DNA of 64,000 bases, taken from NCBI GenBank assembly GCA_013339765.2, contig CM023457.1:50679745-50743744 (forward strand), in the 5' to 3' direction. This DNA is from Haemaphysalis longicornis. Taxonomy: Eukaryota > Arthropoda > Arachnida > Ixodida > Ixodidae. Below the pieces are notes generated by a model. The model made no database searches. It was not told where the DNA came from and saw only the letters and a program-made list of their open reading frames with translations. This document shows, one piece after another, positions 22,915-34,663 of this stretch; position 1 is the stretch's first letter, and each line of letters opens with the position of its first letter. The position numbers and the translations under genes are program-made.

Positions 22915-23622
22915 TCACTTGTGGGCAGAAGCATGGAGCACTAAGCTTCTCTTATTAGTGAACATGCGGGAACACACACTGCACACAAAGGGCATTTCCC
23001 TCGTGTGCTGGCGTCTGTGAGTCGCAAGTTGCCCTTCTGACTGAACGTAAGGAGGCAGTGCTCGCACTAGAATGGTTTCTTTCCTCTATGAATACGCATG
23101 TGCCTGGCTAAATTCGACCTGTCAAGGAACCCCCGCGAACAAATGCTGCACTAAAATACCTTCTTCCCGCTGTACGAGTACATGTGCCGTGACAAATCAT
23201 CCCTAGAACTGAACCCCTCTGCAGGGCACTCTGAACACTTGAAACATTTTTCATTGGCGTGAATAGCACTGTGTCTCATTAAATGACCCTTCCGAATAAA
23301 TGAACACGAGCAAATATCGCATCTAAATGACTTCTCTTTCGTGTGGCTGTACATGTGACTTGTTAATTTACTTTTTTATTGGAAGTGTATGGGCACACAT
23401 GGCACACGAAAAGGCCGTTACGGTAGCTTGTGCCGGGTGTCACTGCAACGTCTACTGCACGCTGTGCAGTAATCGACCCCTGATCAGTGCACCAGTCAAA
23501 GTTCGTTTCCACGATTTCCCCATCTCGAGTGCTCAAACATTTACTCCAGGTGCCAGATTTTTTACATGGACCAGCATCCAGGTCCCCTTGTAGGTGGCCA
23601 CTTCCAACTTCAGGATGTGCAA
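22915..23622 (-). pseudogene. C2H2 zinc-finger terminal exon, inverted and broken
   Basis: Third member of the same family, on the minus strand. The acceptor (AG at 23624-23623, after a T-rich tract) is followed by the family leader (HPEVGSGHLQGDLDAG) and a first finger starting CHVC. A clean block at 23151-23354 codes fingers 2-3 (CDIC...HSAIH, CSEC...HMYSY), followed by finger remnants with CSIC, CEHC and CSVC, and the family ending (HASAHK, stop at 22917-22915). There are at least two frameshifts and several in-frame stops, two of them just before or at the Cys starts of fingers 4 and 5, and some zinc ligands are lost. Six finger positions can be counted, as in the 18887 exon. It cannot code for an intact protein. 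Confidence 0.85.
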
Positions 23623-24390
23623 CTACAAAAACGGGAGTAGAAGAGTCGAATAAGCATCAAGGTGGGTGCAAAAGTGTTGACAAGACATGGAAAGGATCGT
23701 TTCCGTGTTCCCAAGTTTCTACTTTTGTAAACAGAAAACAAGCAGAGGTATATTCATGACTGTTCAAAAGCCTCTAAAATAAAAAAATGTCATAAAAATG
23801 CTTTTTAGTTTGCATTTTAAGACAAACTTTCCTTTGTTCGAAGTGTGACGCACACTAATAAAATGTCAGATAATTTTTATTCAACTCACTACTTGTACAA
23901 AGAATTTAGCCTATTTGCCATATTTATGGTTACTATACTCGGTTACAACTTAAGAACGGGACCCGGCAGTTGCCCGGGCGCCTCATCACCGCAACCGGCT
24001 GTTCCTCCGCTCGGTGCAAAGAGTGCGTTTCTGCAAATATTTTTGGAGGCAAAAAATAAAAGAACCCCCCAAAACAAGACAAGTAAACCTAATGTTTTTG
24101 GGATTTTAAAATTTCAATGTGAGGTACATTACCACAACGAACGTGTATCAAAACGTAAAAATATAAAAAAATTGCCATTCCCAGTCAAAACCTGGTGCAA
24201 AAATGACAAAACAGAACTTTATTGAAAAAAAATCAAAGTTCAGTTTCCTTTTTATGGCTTACGTGTTGTATTTTACACACGTATGCATTATTCACTAGCT
24301 TGAAAATTACGAAGTATTAGCGTATAGTGGTCTTTTTGCTTTGCGCATTGTATTTTTGTCCCCACATTTTCCACCATCTGATTCTCCAAC
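23623..24390. other. spacer between inverted zinc-finger remnant and transposase
   Basis: AT-rich, with a GC-rich patch at 23955-24020. No gene seen. The left end of the Sailor-like element should lie here, but I could not pair inverted repeats with sequence beyond 29114. Confidence 0.4.
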
Positions 24391-25004
24391 ATGGACGTCT
24401 CGTACGAGGCCGATTTTTTGGCCGAGCGTGACTATGCAGTGCCACCTGCCGCCGCATTTGTTACTGCTTCTTCGACTCCACATTCTTCATTTCGTTTGCG
24501 GTCTCGGGCGAGTTCACGTCCCCTAAAGAGCCCATCAATGCCGAAGCATCTGTACAGGAAGAACTGCAGTGGCATTGGTTTTTGTCGCCACGTTCAGCAG
24601 ACAGTTTTGAATATCTACATGAAGCTGCGAGAGGAGTATCTGCACTCTGGCATGAAAGAAACTTGCCGCACGACAAGTGAGTACACCGGTGTCAGCTTCC
24701 GGAAGATTTTGGACATCAAATCCAAAGCAAAGGCGACAGGCGGGAAGCTGACAACACCTTCGCGGAAAAGGCCCGGAAGCGAGAACCGCAGACGGCGCAC
24801 TGCGATGTATGACGGCTTCACTTTGTGCTGTGCACGATCTCTTCCGCCGCAACGAGCCTCCTACTGCACAGAAAATTACAGAAGAATTTCGGAGGAGTGA
24901 GCATTTCCCCAGCCTTCGAACGGGGACCATTCGCCGCCTCCTGAGTGACATCGGCTTCGTCTTCGAGAAACGCGAACGAAACTTGATGATGATCGAGCGT
25001 CAGG
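24391..25004 (+). pseudogene. Tc1/mariner-superfamily (Sailor, DD82E-type) transposase, N-terminal half
   Basis: ATG at 24391 in a good context (aacATGG) opens a Ser-rich leader and then a helix-turn-helix DNA-binding region (QQTVLNIYMKLREEY, TSEYTGVSFRKILDIKSKAK). A one-base shift near 24826-24830 moves the frame to AVHDLFRRNEPPTAQKITEEF and LRTGTIRRLLSDIGFVFEKR, the second DNA-binding part. The reading stops at 25004 where another element is inserted; the frame resumes at 28202 (RQ joined to DVLIWRQRYL). The intact family would bind its element's ends and cut and paste it at TA. Confidence 0.8.
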
Positions 25005-28000
25005 CAGGGGCGTAGCCGGGGGGGGGGGGCACACCAGGCCCGTGCCCCCCCCCGAAATGTTTCGTGCCAGGCTGGGCTGCGGTTTAGCAAGCCTGAAGAA
25101 CCGCCTGAAGTCGCCTGCAGGCATGTAACCGGCCGTTTTAAGGACATTCTTGCTCATGTAAAGCTGAAAACAAGGGGTACATCAACGTCTGATCACTGTG
25201 CCAGCTCCAGATGCTGTGTATGTCAACATATACAGCCCGGCTGCATTTCGCACCGGATACACCCAGCAGCGCCGCGAACCTGCCGCGAGCCGATCGTGGC
25301 AGTCCCGCTGTTTCGCTGGTGAATCAGCACGGCCAGGAAATGGCGGAACAGCAGGAAAAGCCTCATGGTAGGCATACATGTGGTCTGGACTTTAGCGTGT
25401 CATTCCTTATGTTTACACTCGTACAAAGTATAATCACATGACAGAGCGTGTCACTTTATTTTTTTCACTCAACTATTATTCCTTGATTTGTTTATTTTTC
25501 TACCGACATGGCATTTCATTGACTATTGCAGTTCCATAATATTTGCTCCATGAAAAGCATTGCTCTGCCCTTATTGTAGTTCCTCCACATCAAAAAAACT
25601 TTGCAGTTCTCTTTATTGCGGAGCTTTGTCTTTTTGGCACTATTCCATTGTTTCCTTGACCTCCCGCTTGGTTAGAACCAGCATTCTGTATTTGCTTAAC
25701 CGGAAATATAACTGCAGCCATGTCTGTTCGGTTTAATGGATAGAAATAGAATGAAATAGAATGACATCTATAAGCAAAGAGTATTAGGTCACTTAAAAAG
25801 CAGCTGCGTCTTCGTAGAGCACTCGATCGTCTGCAAGAGCTACCCGGGGACGTGGTTCTGCACGCATCGTCGCCGCTCTTCCTGGCGTCGGCGACGGTAG
25901 CAATATATCACCCCTGTCACCTCCAAATGCGTCAGGCACAAATGACTTCTACTGTCGCCTTGTTTAGACCTGATACTGGCACAGTGAGAGGTTGGCTTCA
26001 TTTTGCCGCGTGGACAATGAATGCGGCTTTGTTTCGAATATATACGTCGCAGAAAAATATGTTTCAGGGATGTGATTAGCCAATCCTGGACAATAACTTA
26101 TGCATTTTATAAGAATATAAGCCATGCGAAAATGTTAAGTATATTTCAAGCCTGTACGTCGTTAAATATGTGCCCACACATGCCTTATAGCAAGAACCAA
26201 GGGAATCTAATATGAAACCACCGAAAAATACATGCTGTGAAGTGCGGAAGAAAAATAATACCTCTAACGAAAATGAAAAAAAAAAAAATACAGTGCAGCT
26301 TCTGACATGCTAAAGACGTTTGTCAAAACTTAAGCCAGGTAGGGCTCACCAGACCAACTATACGTACGTACGAGAAATGCACCGCTATTTCGAGAGACGC
26401 AGGTGGGGGGTAGGGGAGGAGGACGCTTTGTACAAATGCGGAGCGGAATCAAGCAAAGAACGTTTTGGTAATCACACACGCAAATCTCGCTTTCACTGTC
26501 ATTTTGTTTTTCGTCTTCAACGAACACCTGATTGTTCGGCGGACGCATTTTTGGAAGTATACAGGGTAGGCAGTTTGCAAGCGATGAAAGAGTGGGGAAT
26601 ATGATACGGCCCTCTGATTTCAGTTTCTCCTTTATTCTGCAGGCTCCCTGTGCCATGGGAGGATATTTCGAAGAAGCGTTTAGTCGCGGACGCCAATTAT
26701 ATTCTAAGCCAGTCTGAGCGCTGGTCGCAGAGGATATAAGTAGCAGACGAATGTTTGCAGGCGCTCACCTCACGACAAGACGACTCTTAGTCGTATGCTG
26801 ATCCCCGAGTATAATTCTGCATTACCCATTGTACTTATGTTGAATGTTCCCGAAATTAACACACACTGGCTTGAAAATGGTGGTGACCAATATCTGAGGT
26901 ATATTATTGGCAAAAGTAACTGGCGTGCTGTCAGGTATGAGTGTTCCGCTGAATATATAAGCGCACAAAACTGATTTACATCGTAGTCGTATACGCGTAG
27001 CATGAACATCAGAGGAACGGGTGGTTATGGAGACACTGCTAGTAAATTCAGGGCAGTGCAACTACGATCAGGTCCATGCATACGCCGGTTCCGCGACGCT
27101 GGCCTGTGACACACACCTGGCGCTTATACAAACCGAATATACCACACTAAGATCGCGTCAGAAACATTTACACTCTCGCAGACACACCGCATTTGCGAAC
27201 AGAGTGACTGCTTCACATAAACATGGATTTCCAATGCCCGCAAACGCTAAATCTCAGTCGTGAACATGCCGCAAAAGCAGCGGCGACAGTGATGAACGGG
27301 ACGGAGACTCCTGCGCCTGCTTCCGAAACGGGCCGCTAGGGGGATTTCAGTGGCGCCCCACAGGCCTCGCTCGAGGCGTATACGAATGTGCCGCACGTAC
27401 AGTCTACTGCGATTCGAAGATTATCGTGGGATAGCTACTCTTTCAAATGAAGCAGACAAAACACCAGCTTTAGCAAATTTTCCATGCCAGTTTTGTTATC
27501 ATCGGCGTAGATAAGAAGGCAACCAAGTCTGTGCTTGATAACAGCGAATGTAAAGCTTGAAACCCAAAGGGTGGCACGTCAGTCGTGCGGGCCATTGTTG
27601 TAGCATGGAACAGCCAAGGGAAAGAAGAGTGCGAAATCTTGATTTCCATGGTTCGAAACGAAACCGTAGGACGGTGGCACGTGTGGCTGCTCGATGCTGG
27701 TGCGATAACCTTCAAATCGTGCTTTACTGTACTTCATAGCTAATAAGAAAACTTATTAGTCCCTTTCTTAAAGGAAAATCTAAAACACGCAAATCTTGAT
27801 ACACCAAGTGTTGGCTTCCACTTCCCCCCGACAAACTTTGGGGACTGCGCGCCACTCACGAGGACACTCATGATCACGCTCACGAGTGCGTACCCACATA
27901 ACCACCTGCTCTACGGACTAACGAATCACCCGTGGCCTACCCATAGACCAGCAAACGGGAAATATCATCATCTAAGCTTCGTAAGGTGGGCTTTACTGTT

Positions 28001-28200
28001 AGTGTTCAGCACGCACAAATCGCATGTTAAAGTTATTTCAAGCTTCATTTGAAAAACAACACACAAGAAGCCTTTCCTACATATTTCCCCGTCCCATCTT
28101 TTGGTCGATCACGCCCCCCCCCCCCCCCCCGAAAAAAATTCCTGGCTACACACCTGGCCAAAGAGAGCTCGCTTCTGTTTTTGCAAGAAATACGCACCTG
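25005..28200. mobile_element. ~3.2 kb element with CAGGGGCGTAGCC end, inserted in the Sailor transposase
   Basis: Left end CAGGGGCGTAGCC followed by G-runs, a common hAT-like terminus. The right side has two candidate ends: CAGGTGTGTAGCCAGGA read leftward from 28156, with a C17 tract behind it, and CAGGTGCGTA read leftward from 28200. The second is supported by a 7-base duplication CGTCAGG (24998-25004 and 28202-28208; 8 bases with one mismatch) whose removal rejoins the transposase frame exactly. The 28156 end has no matching duplication; sequence between the two ends weakly resembles transposase around GFVFEK, so a local rearrangement is possible. No transposase was recognised inside. Internal ORFs (25211-25441, 26320-26604, 27470-27715 minus) have no known domains. 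Confidence 0.65.
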
Positions 28201-28201
28201 A

Positions 28202-29114
28202 CGTCAGGACGTGCTGATCTGGCGGCAGAGGTACCTTCGTCAGATCGCTGAGTACAGGCAGCAGCACGGCAAGGTGTTCTACACAGACAAAACTTGGGTA
28301 AACGCTGGCCACACCATGACGAAGGCTTGGAGGGACGAGACAGTGAAAACGCCCGAGGACACTTTCCAGAGTGGTTTGACAACTTGGCTCAAAACAGCCA
28401 TCCGGAAGAGGAGCGCGGCTGATAGTCACCCACATTGGCAACGAGGACGGCTTTGTTGACGGCTGTCGGTCCTTCTTCAAAAAAACGAAGTAGGGAGACT
28501 ATCAGGAGGAAATAGACGGCGAGCATTTCGAGGCTTGGTCTGATTCTGTTTTCACTAAGCTGCCCCAGGGTAGTACTGTCGTCATGGAGAACGCGTCCTA
28601 CCACTCCAGGCGCCTGGAGACTGTCCCGACCATGTCCTCATGCAAGCCTGACATACTAGCCTGGCTGACATCAAAAGGTAACCCGAGTGATGCAACGATG
28701 ACAAAGAAGCAGCTTCTTGAACTGGTGGCGCTGGTGAAAGACCAGTTTGTGAAGTTCAGAGTTGATGTCGCGGCAGAAAAGGCTGGGTGCGTCGTTCTGA
28801 GGTTGCCACCATACCACTGCGAGTTTAACCCCATCGAGCTGATCTGGGCGCAGATGAAAGGTGAAGTTGCTAGGCTGAACACTGACTTCAAGATTGACAG
28901 TGTGCGGAAGCTCCTCATCACAGCAGCTGAGAATGTTTCTCCAAACAACTGGGCCAAGGCTGTTGTGCACGTCATTGGCATTGAGGACAAGTGCCGAGAT
29001 GCGCGTGGCTTCAGCGACCATGTGGAGCCAATCATCATCAGCCTCGGGGAGGAAGACAACAAGAGCTGTGGGAGTGCAGATGACGACCTCTCCGGCGCCG
29101 AGCAAATGGAGTGA
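28202..29114 (+). pseudogene. Sailor (DD82E-type) transposase, catalytic half, with Asp-to-Glu at the second catalytic site
   Basis: DDE-type (DDE_3) domain. First Asp: FYTDKTWVNAGHT, codon 28286-28288. A frameshift near 28385-28395, then VTHIGNEDGFVDGC in the new frame, and a TAG at 28491-28493. The second catalytic position is in VVMENASYHS at 28587-28589, where GAG (Glu) stands in place of the family's Asp. The third is Glu in CEFNPIELIWAQMK, codon 28836-28838. Exactly 82 residues separate the second and third positions, which is the defining spacing of the Sailor family of the IS630-Tc1-mariner group. The acidic C-terminal tail ends at 29114. With two shifts, a stop, the insertion and the altered active site, it is inactive. 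Confidence 0.85.
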
Positions 29115-29362
29115 GGCTTACACTGCTGCAGTCTTCAGCTCTGAAGCTCCAAACGGCTCTTTTAAGAGCCCAGCAAATGTTGCATAGCGGTCTGCCCTGC
29201 AGCGAGCTTGCCACCTGTGTATCTTCCCACTACGTTTGCTTTATGCAGACAGAATTCAACTTTTTTTCTGGAACAATACCAAGGTTTTTTACATGAATGG
29301 TCAACAATGCAGGGCTGAAACATGAAACATAAAAGTAAGGGGGATGGTTACATAATCTTGCA

Positions 29363-29640
29363 TTATTGAAAAGACAATCTTGTATTACTGAGGCGCCGCT
29401 CTGTAACTTTACGCTCGGCTGCCTCCCGCCTACCTATCTTTGTGGCCTCACGCTCAATTCTTGCCTTAAAATATTTTAATGCGGCCACGTCAGCAGTTTT
29501 GGTTTCAAGGTTTCCAATGGTTTTGTTTACATTTTCAACGAGTTGAGGTTTGTGAACAGCGTCAGGATTCGTTATCCGGCGATTGCTGGTCTTTTTTTTT
29601 CACACGAGCCAAGGTGATTAATATGGAGAAAGACACTAGT
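29363..29640 (-). CDS. hypothetical charged ORF or exon, minus strand
   Basis: Open from a stop at 29643-29641 to TAA at 29365-29363, with no ATG. The last 60 residues look protein-like: NPDAVHKPQLVENVNKTIGN, then a Lys/Arg/Glu-rich likely helix (KARIEREATKIGRREAAERK). No family recognised. Helical basic C-termini like this are common in Myb/SANT-like and transposon accessory proteins, but that is only a resemblance. Could be the last exon of a decayed gene or part of the Sailor element's flank. Confidence 0.3.
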
Positions 29641-31062
29641 TCATGGTCAGGAAAGACGTGCGACACCGTATCTAACCACCCACTGCAAGAAGTCTCTGGT
29701 AACACAGAAGCGGTCCAGGTGAGCTTGAGACGTGCCATGCCGCCATGTGTTGTGGGGCGGCACCCCACTGACGTCCCGGGTACACATGGATTCTATCACT
29801 GTCCCACAAAACGAACATTATCGTACAAGTTGAGAGTGTCTGGCTCTGCTCTCCCTTGTCACTGACACTTCACGCAGCTAATATCTCCTCATAAAGAAGA
29901 AATACATTTCCTGGTACCATACGTGGTGCTGTTTGTGGGGAAGCAAGCAGGTCAGTACGAGCTTGCGCCTTGTCAGGGGAATGCACGCAAAGGAAACAGG
30001 AAAAATTCCCGCTCATTTTTGCATTGACCAGGGAGAAACCACCATCTGCCCAAGCTTGCAGTCAACAATTTTAAGGAAGCCTCTTTTTCTTGTAAGAATG
30101 GCTGTTCTCCCCGCACAACTACATTAGGAGGCTAACTTACTGTCCAACCAACAAACTTTTTGACGTTGCTACCATGTGTGCCCTGCTTTCCACAATAGAC
30201 TCTTCTACGCTTGGGAACGAATGCCAACATGTTGTAACAATGCACAAGATACGGTGAATGCCACCAGGGCAAGGCTGTCTGATTAAGTTATCGGACTGCC
30301 TGAAACATTAAGCGACAAGCTTCAATGAAGGGACTGTGCCCCGCGGCAGTACAGAAAAAATTTTCAAATGGCTTCTACGATAACTAGCTGCAGTACAAAA
30401 TGTGCTCATGTCATTTTGTTCCCTTTACACCTAATTTGTGGCATTTGGCCTGATGAGTAGGAACCTGCTCCGCATAAGCTTGAAATTGTCTTGCAGCATT
30501 ACGTGAAACTGCAACCATATTTCTCGTTGTTTGGTGATTTCATTTCATTTGAAACTGCTGACAATGAAGAGTTGCCGAGGTGCTGAGGCAAAAAACAACT
30601 TGTATAACCATCTCACTAAGCCCCTTTGCACCGGCAGCATTTAAAAGTAAGGTATAAGGGAAATCACTGCAGTGTTGTAAGTGGCATCCTATGCTACTTA
30701 TGTGCTTGAATGGACTTCTCATGGCAGCGCCACGTATGGGATGTTTTGTTCTTTCACTGAGGACGTGTACATTTCCCTCTCACTACAGGTGTGCTTGTAT
30801 GTGATTTCAAGTCAAAGCTTGCAGTGTAATTCAATGTATGTAATATGTAATTTAAAAAATTACAATTGACGGCGCAGTTGCAATTTTGCAACACATCCCT
30901 GGCTTGGTGTCGTGTTGAATGGTATCAAAAAAGCAGCCGTTGCGAGTTTTGTGCATGTAGAGTACACTGCTTATAACGAATGCATATATAATAATCTCAG
31001 GCTCATTGTAAGACACGATAAAATGTGACTGTCATATTACGGGCATGGGGAGGTCATTGATG
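29641..31062. other. noncoding or unrecognised
   Basis: Plus-strand ORFs (29479-29865, 29933-30127) lack domains and unusual composition; no repeat boundaries seen. Confidence 0.4.
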
Positions 31063-31074
31063 CAACTTTGTTTT

Positions 31075-31301
31075 TTTGCACTGCTGAGCACGAGGTCGCA
31101 AGTTCGATTCCCGGCCGCGGCGGACGCTTTTCTGATGGAGGTGAAAAGCAAAAATGCTCGTGTGTACGAGATTTAGGCGCACGTTAAAGATCCCCAGGTG
31201 GTCAAAATTAATCCAGAGCCCTCCACTACTCCACAACGGCGTGCATCATCGCTTTGCGTTGCGTCGGCGCGTTAAACCCTACAAGCAATCAATCAATCAA
31301 T
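31075..31301 (+). mobile_element. Ruka: Ruka-type SINE, 5'-truncated
   Basis: Keeps the B box (AGTTCGATTCC) and the whole body (ctgatggaggtgaaaagc, gatccccaggtggtc, gcgtcggcgcgttaaaccc), ending in four AATC/CAAT repeats. The first ~30 bases, with the A box, are missing. Flanked by caactttgtttt at 31063-31074 and 31302-31313, a 12-base target duplication, so the truncation happened on insertion. Confidence 0.85.
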
Positions 31302-31313
31302 CAACTTTGTTTT

Positions 31314-34300
31314 CATTAAATGCAAATTTGTTTTGATGTTATAAAGACTGAGTGTCAAATTTGTGGAAAGTGCCTCACGTATATAAATAAGCAGCTGAAC
31401 AGAAGTGTAAGCAGCTGTTTCAACATCTGGGCTGTAAAGCATACTTCAGAGAGAAATGTGAGATATCGAGGTTCTTAGCAGTGCGTTATTGTGATAATGT
31501 GGAGGAAACATTGAACAAAACTGCGTACGGGCACTGTGAATGTTTTCATACACCTGCGGTAGTGCCCTAGTGGTAAATCCAGATGGAAGGCCTGCAGGGA
31601 ATCACCTGTCGCACTCTGCATTCTGGTGTTCAGTTAAGCTCCATGTCAAAACTACACAACACGTTTTAGCCCAATTTATTTTGGTTGGGGTGGGGAGGCG
31701 CCTGCTAATGTTTCTGGGTTCTAATAACCTTTTCATATTTGTAAATTGGTACCTCAAGCTCGTATCTATGAGTATGTCTGCCAGTGAGACTGTCTGCATC
31801 ATGCCCTTGTTTTGGCACTTGAAATTGCATTGAAGGCACTACAACTTTCCATTCATAAATGTCTGCATCATGCCCTTGTTTTGGCACTTGAATTTGCATA
31901 GAAGACACTACAACTTTCCATTCATAAACATTTCAGCGCAAAAGGGAATAAAAACAAATGCTGCTTATAAGTGGCGGTTCTCTAGCCAAATTATAAGTGT
32001 GAATAATTCACTCCCACATATAATTAAGAGAAAAGCAAACGTTCTTGCTCTTTGGACTGCGATTTCTTTGAGCTTGCCCCAGCAGATGTAAATTCAAGCA
32101 ATGGGCATAAAAAGGTGAGCTGTAACTATGACGCCAAAAAATTTTCCTGTACAGGCATTTTCCCCAGTATCGTAAAATGACACTCCAAATGCCGTGTTAG
32201 GGCATATAACAAGCTGAAAGAGGTGAAATAGCCTACATTGGCATTCTCAAAATCGCAACTGCCATGGCAGCTGCGAAAGAGCATTTTTCAGGAATGGAGA
32301 ATTTACCATCCATTTGGAAATGCCTGCGTAGACTCGATAAGAATTGCATTGCGTTGAGACTTGAGCAGAACTAAGCTTAAAAGCGCTTTTTCCCAAAAAT
32401 GTGCCACGCCGTGGAGCACGATTTTTACGCGCAGACACTTCATGGTCACTTCCTGTAAACTGCAGGCTTTCTTGCCAAGACTGCATAAAAAAACGCGTAA
32501 CAGTGCGATATTAAGGACAGTCGTAGAAATGACGACAGTGCTGAGGCAGTGCATATGTAAGGAGCAATAACCAGGAATGGAAAGTAATAAACTGACGCGT
32601 AAAAATGATCTGAAAGGAGCAACCTGAAAGTAGCAATTCTGTTATTGTTTTTTTTTTTACACGGCGCTACCTATGTGCACCTCCGATTGGCGTGGCTTTT
32701 GTGCACACATTACTAAACACAAGAGTGTTTGATGCCATTGTTATTACCCATCAGCATAATCTAAAAAATCTAAAATTGCTCTCCGCGTCGTCGTTGAACG
32801 CGCATACTGTTGCATACCTCGCAAAATTAATGCTTCATCACATCGAGTACTTCACGTACGTATAGCTGCATCAATCTTTGTAACATGGAGAGTCTTATTA
32901 AAATTAATGACGCACTCGCTGTTTTACGCGCTATATTAAAAGTTATGTGTTCATTCGTATGTCATAATTATGAAATCTCACGCCGTCCACGAACTGGTGG
33001 GGTGAGAAGTGGACAATCGATCAGTTCTAAAATGATATACGCAAGATAAACAACCGATAGTAATCACCGCCAGCACACGCACACAATAACCACACCGGAC
33101 ATGAGTTGTTTCCATGACTTTTCGGACTTAATCTGCTTATAAATTACTGCAGTGACGACAAACAAACTCGGTGAGAAAAGCAGATGATGTCACGCATTTA
33201 CCGCGATCCTTTTTCAAAACGTGCGCGCACTGACGCCACGGGTCCGGCGCTTCGGCGGAGTGATACACTACATGAGGTGGTGCCGTTCTCAAGTTGTAAC
33301 AGAGTATAGCTTCAGTTTTCTGAAGAACTGGTGGGAAGTTATTAAGCATACCACTCTCATACATGCACTTATTCAAAAGCCAAATTTTTTGAAGGCCATC
33401 AAGAAACTTGGGTCTGACACACGATAGTTCAGAAGTAGTCCATTGTCTTCGGCATCAATGGACTTCCATTGAAACTATTGCTTGGACAGTTTACAAGCAA
33501 AAGTTAATTTATGAATGTGGAAGAAGACACCGGCCAGTCTTATTTCAAACCAGGTTCACCCACAGACAGCCATTGACAGAACTGTCCACCTTGACAACAG
33601 TCGCAATCACGGAGAGCAGAGGCTTGTGTAGGATTTGTTAAACTATATTAATCAGGTAAAAATACACTACAAACAACAAAGTGAAATTGCGTGCGCCACT
33701 CGACAGTTCCGTCCTCCGAATAATTAAAGGTCCCTAGGGGAAGATGTTGAGAAACAAGAGATGGTCTCCGGTTAGTAGACAAAGAAAAGGGAAGCCGGGG
33801 CGGCAATATCGCAGAACGCCTAGCCCTACTCGCCTTACTTCACATCTCGTTGAGGCGCAGTCATTCTTTATTTTCACACCTGCCTTTTCCTCTTTAAAAA
33901 AACAAAAAAGACGATGACAGCCTTTCTTGGGTTACTCAAACGTGAAAATTTTGGTCTTTCTGTATGTGTGTCTGTCTGACCCTCGATTCAGCCATGTGGC
34001 CAAAAGAAAAATGAATTCTCGAGTGAGACACAAAACATTTCCAATCTAACACATCTAGATATATGCTTCATATTTGTCAAAATTCCTCAGGAAAGCAAAT
34101 ATTAGGCTTATTTGAGGAAAAAGGTCAACACATAACTGGTGTTTGCAGTGTTCTCTTAAATTAAAAGTAGACGTGTGCTCAGTTCTGACAATATCAAATT
34201 AAAAAAAAACGTGTTGAAAAGAATGTTTTGACCAAAAAATACCAACAAGACTGGCACACGAGCCTTGTGCTCATAAATTGAGCACCAAGTCCCAAGAGCC

Positions 34301-34663
34301 CTTACAGATGGTGCAGCACTGGAAATGCGGCAAACGTAAACTCTACAAATTCCCAATGCGTAAACCGAGACAGGAGGGAAACACCGTGCGAAATAAGTGG
34401 ATGAGACAGGAGAGGCGGTTACGCGGCAGGGGTGGCAGAAGACTACTCTCTGTCGATGTCCTTTGCAACAACACGAGCAGATGCACAACCTTTTTATTTT
34501 ATCTACTAATCGTAGACCACCTCTTCTTTTTCAATGACGTCCCCCTGAGGTGCATGCGATTTGACTTTGTTGTTTGTCGCATTTTTCTACACGTCACTAC
34601 TGTTTAGGATAGCGGCTCTCGTAAAGGACAGTGGACAGTACTTTCGTCGATGGCTGTCTGTGG
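31314..34663. other. noncoding or unrecognised (contains the 69-base tandem pair)
   Basis: AT-rich, with ORFs of 60-110 codons that carry no domains. No inverted repeats or target duplications found by eye. Confidence 0.4.
31791..31928 (+). repeat. 69-base tandem duplication, two copies
   Basis: 31791-31859 and 31860-31928 differ at about four positions. 69 is a multiple of three and both strands stay open across it, but no protein is recognised. A young duplication. Confidence 0.9.

Noticed and set aside
28598..29105. Two minus-strand ORFs of about 150 codons
   Set aside because: Complement of the Sailor catalytic half; the plus-strand reading has clear DDE motifs.
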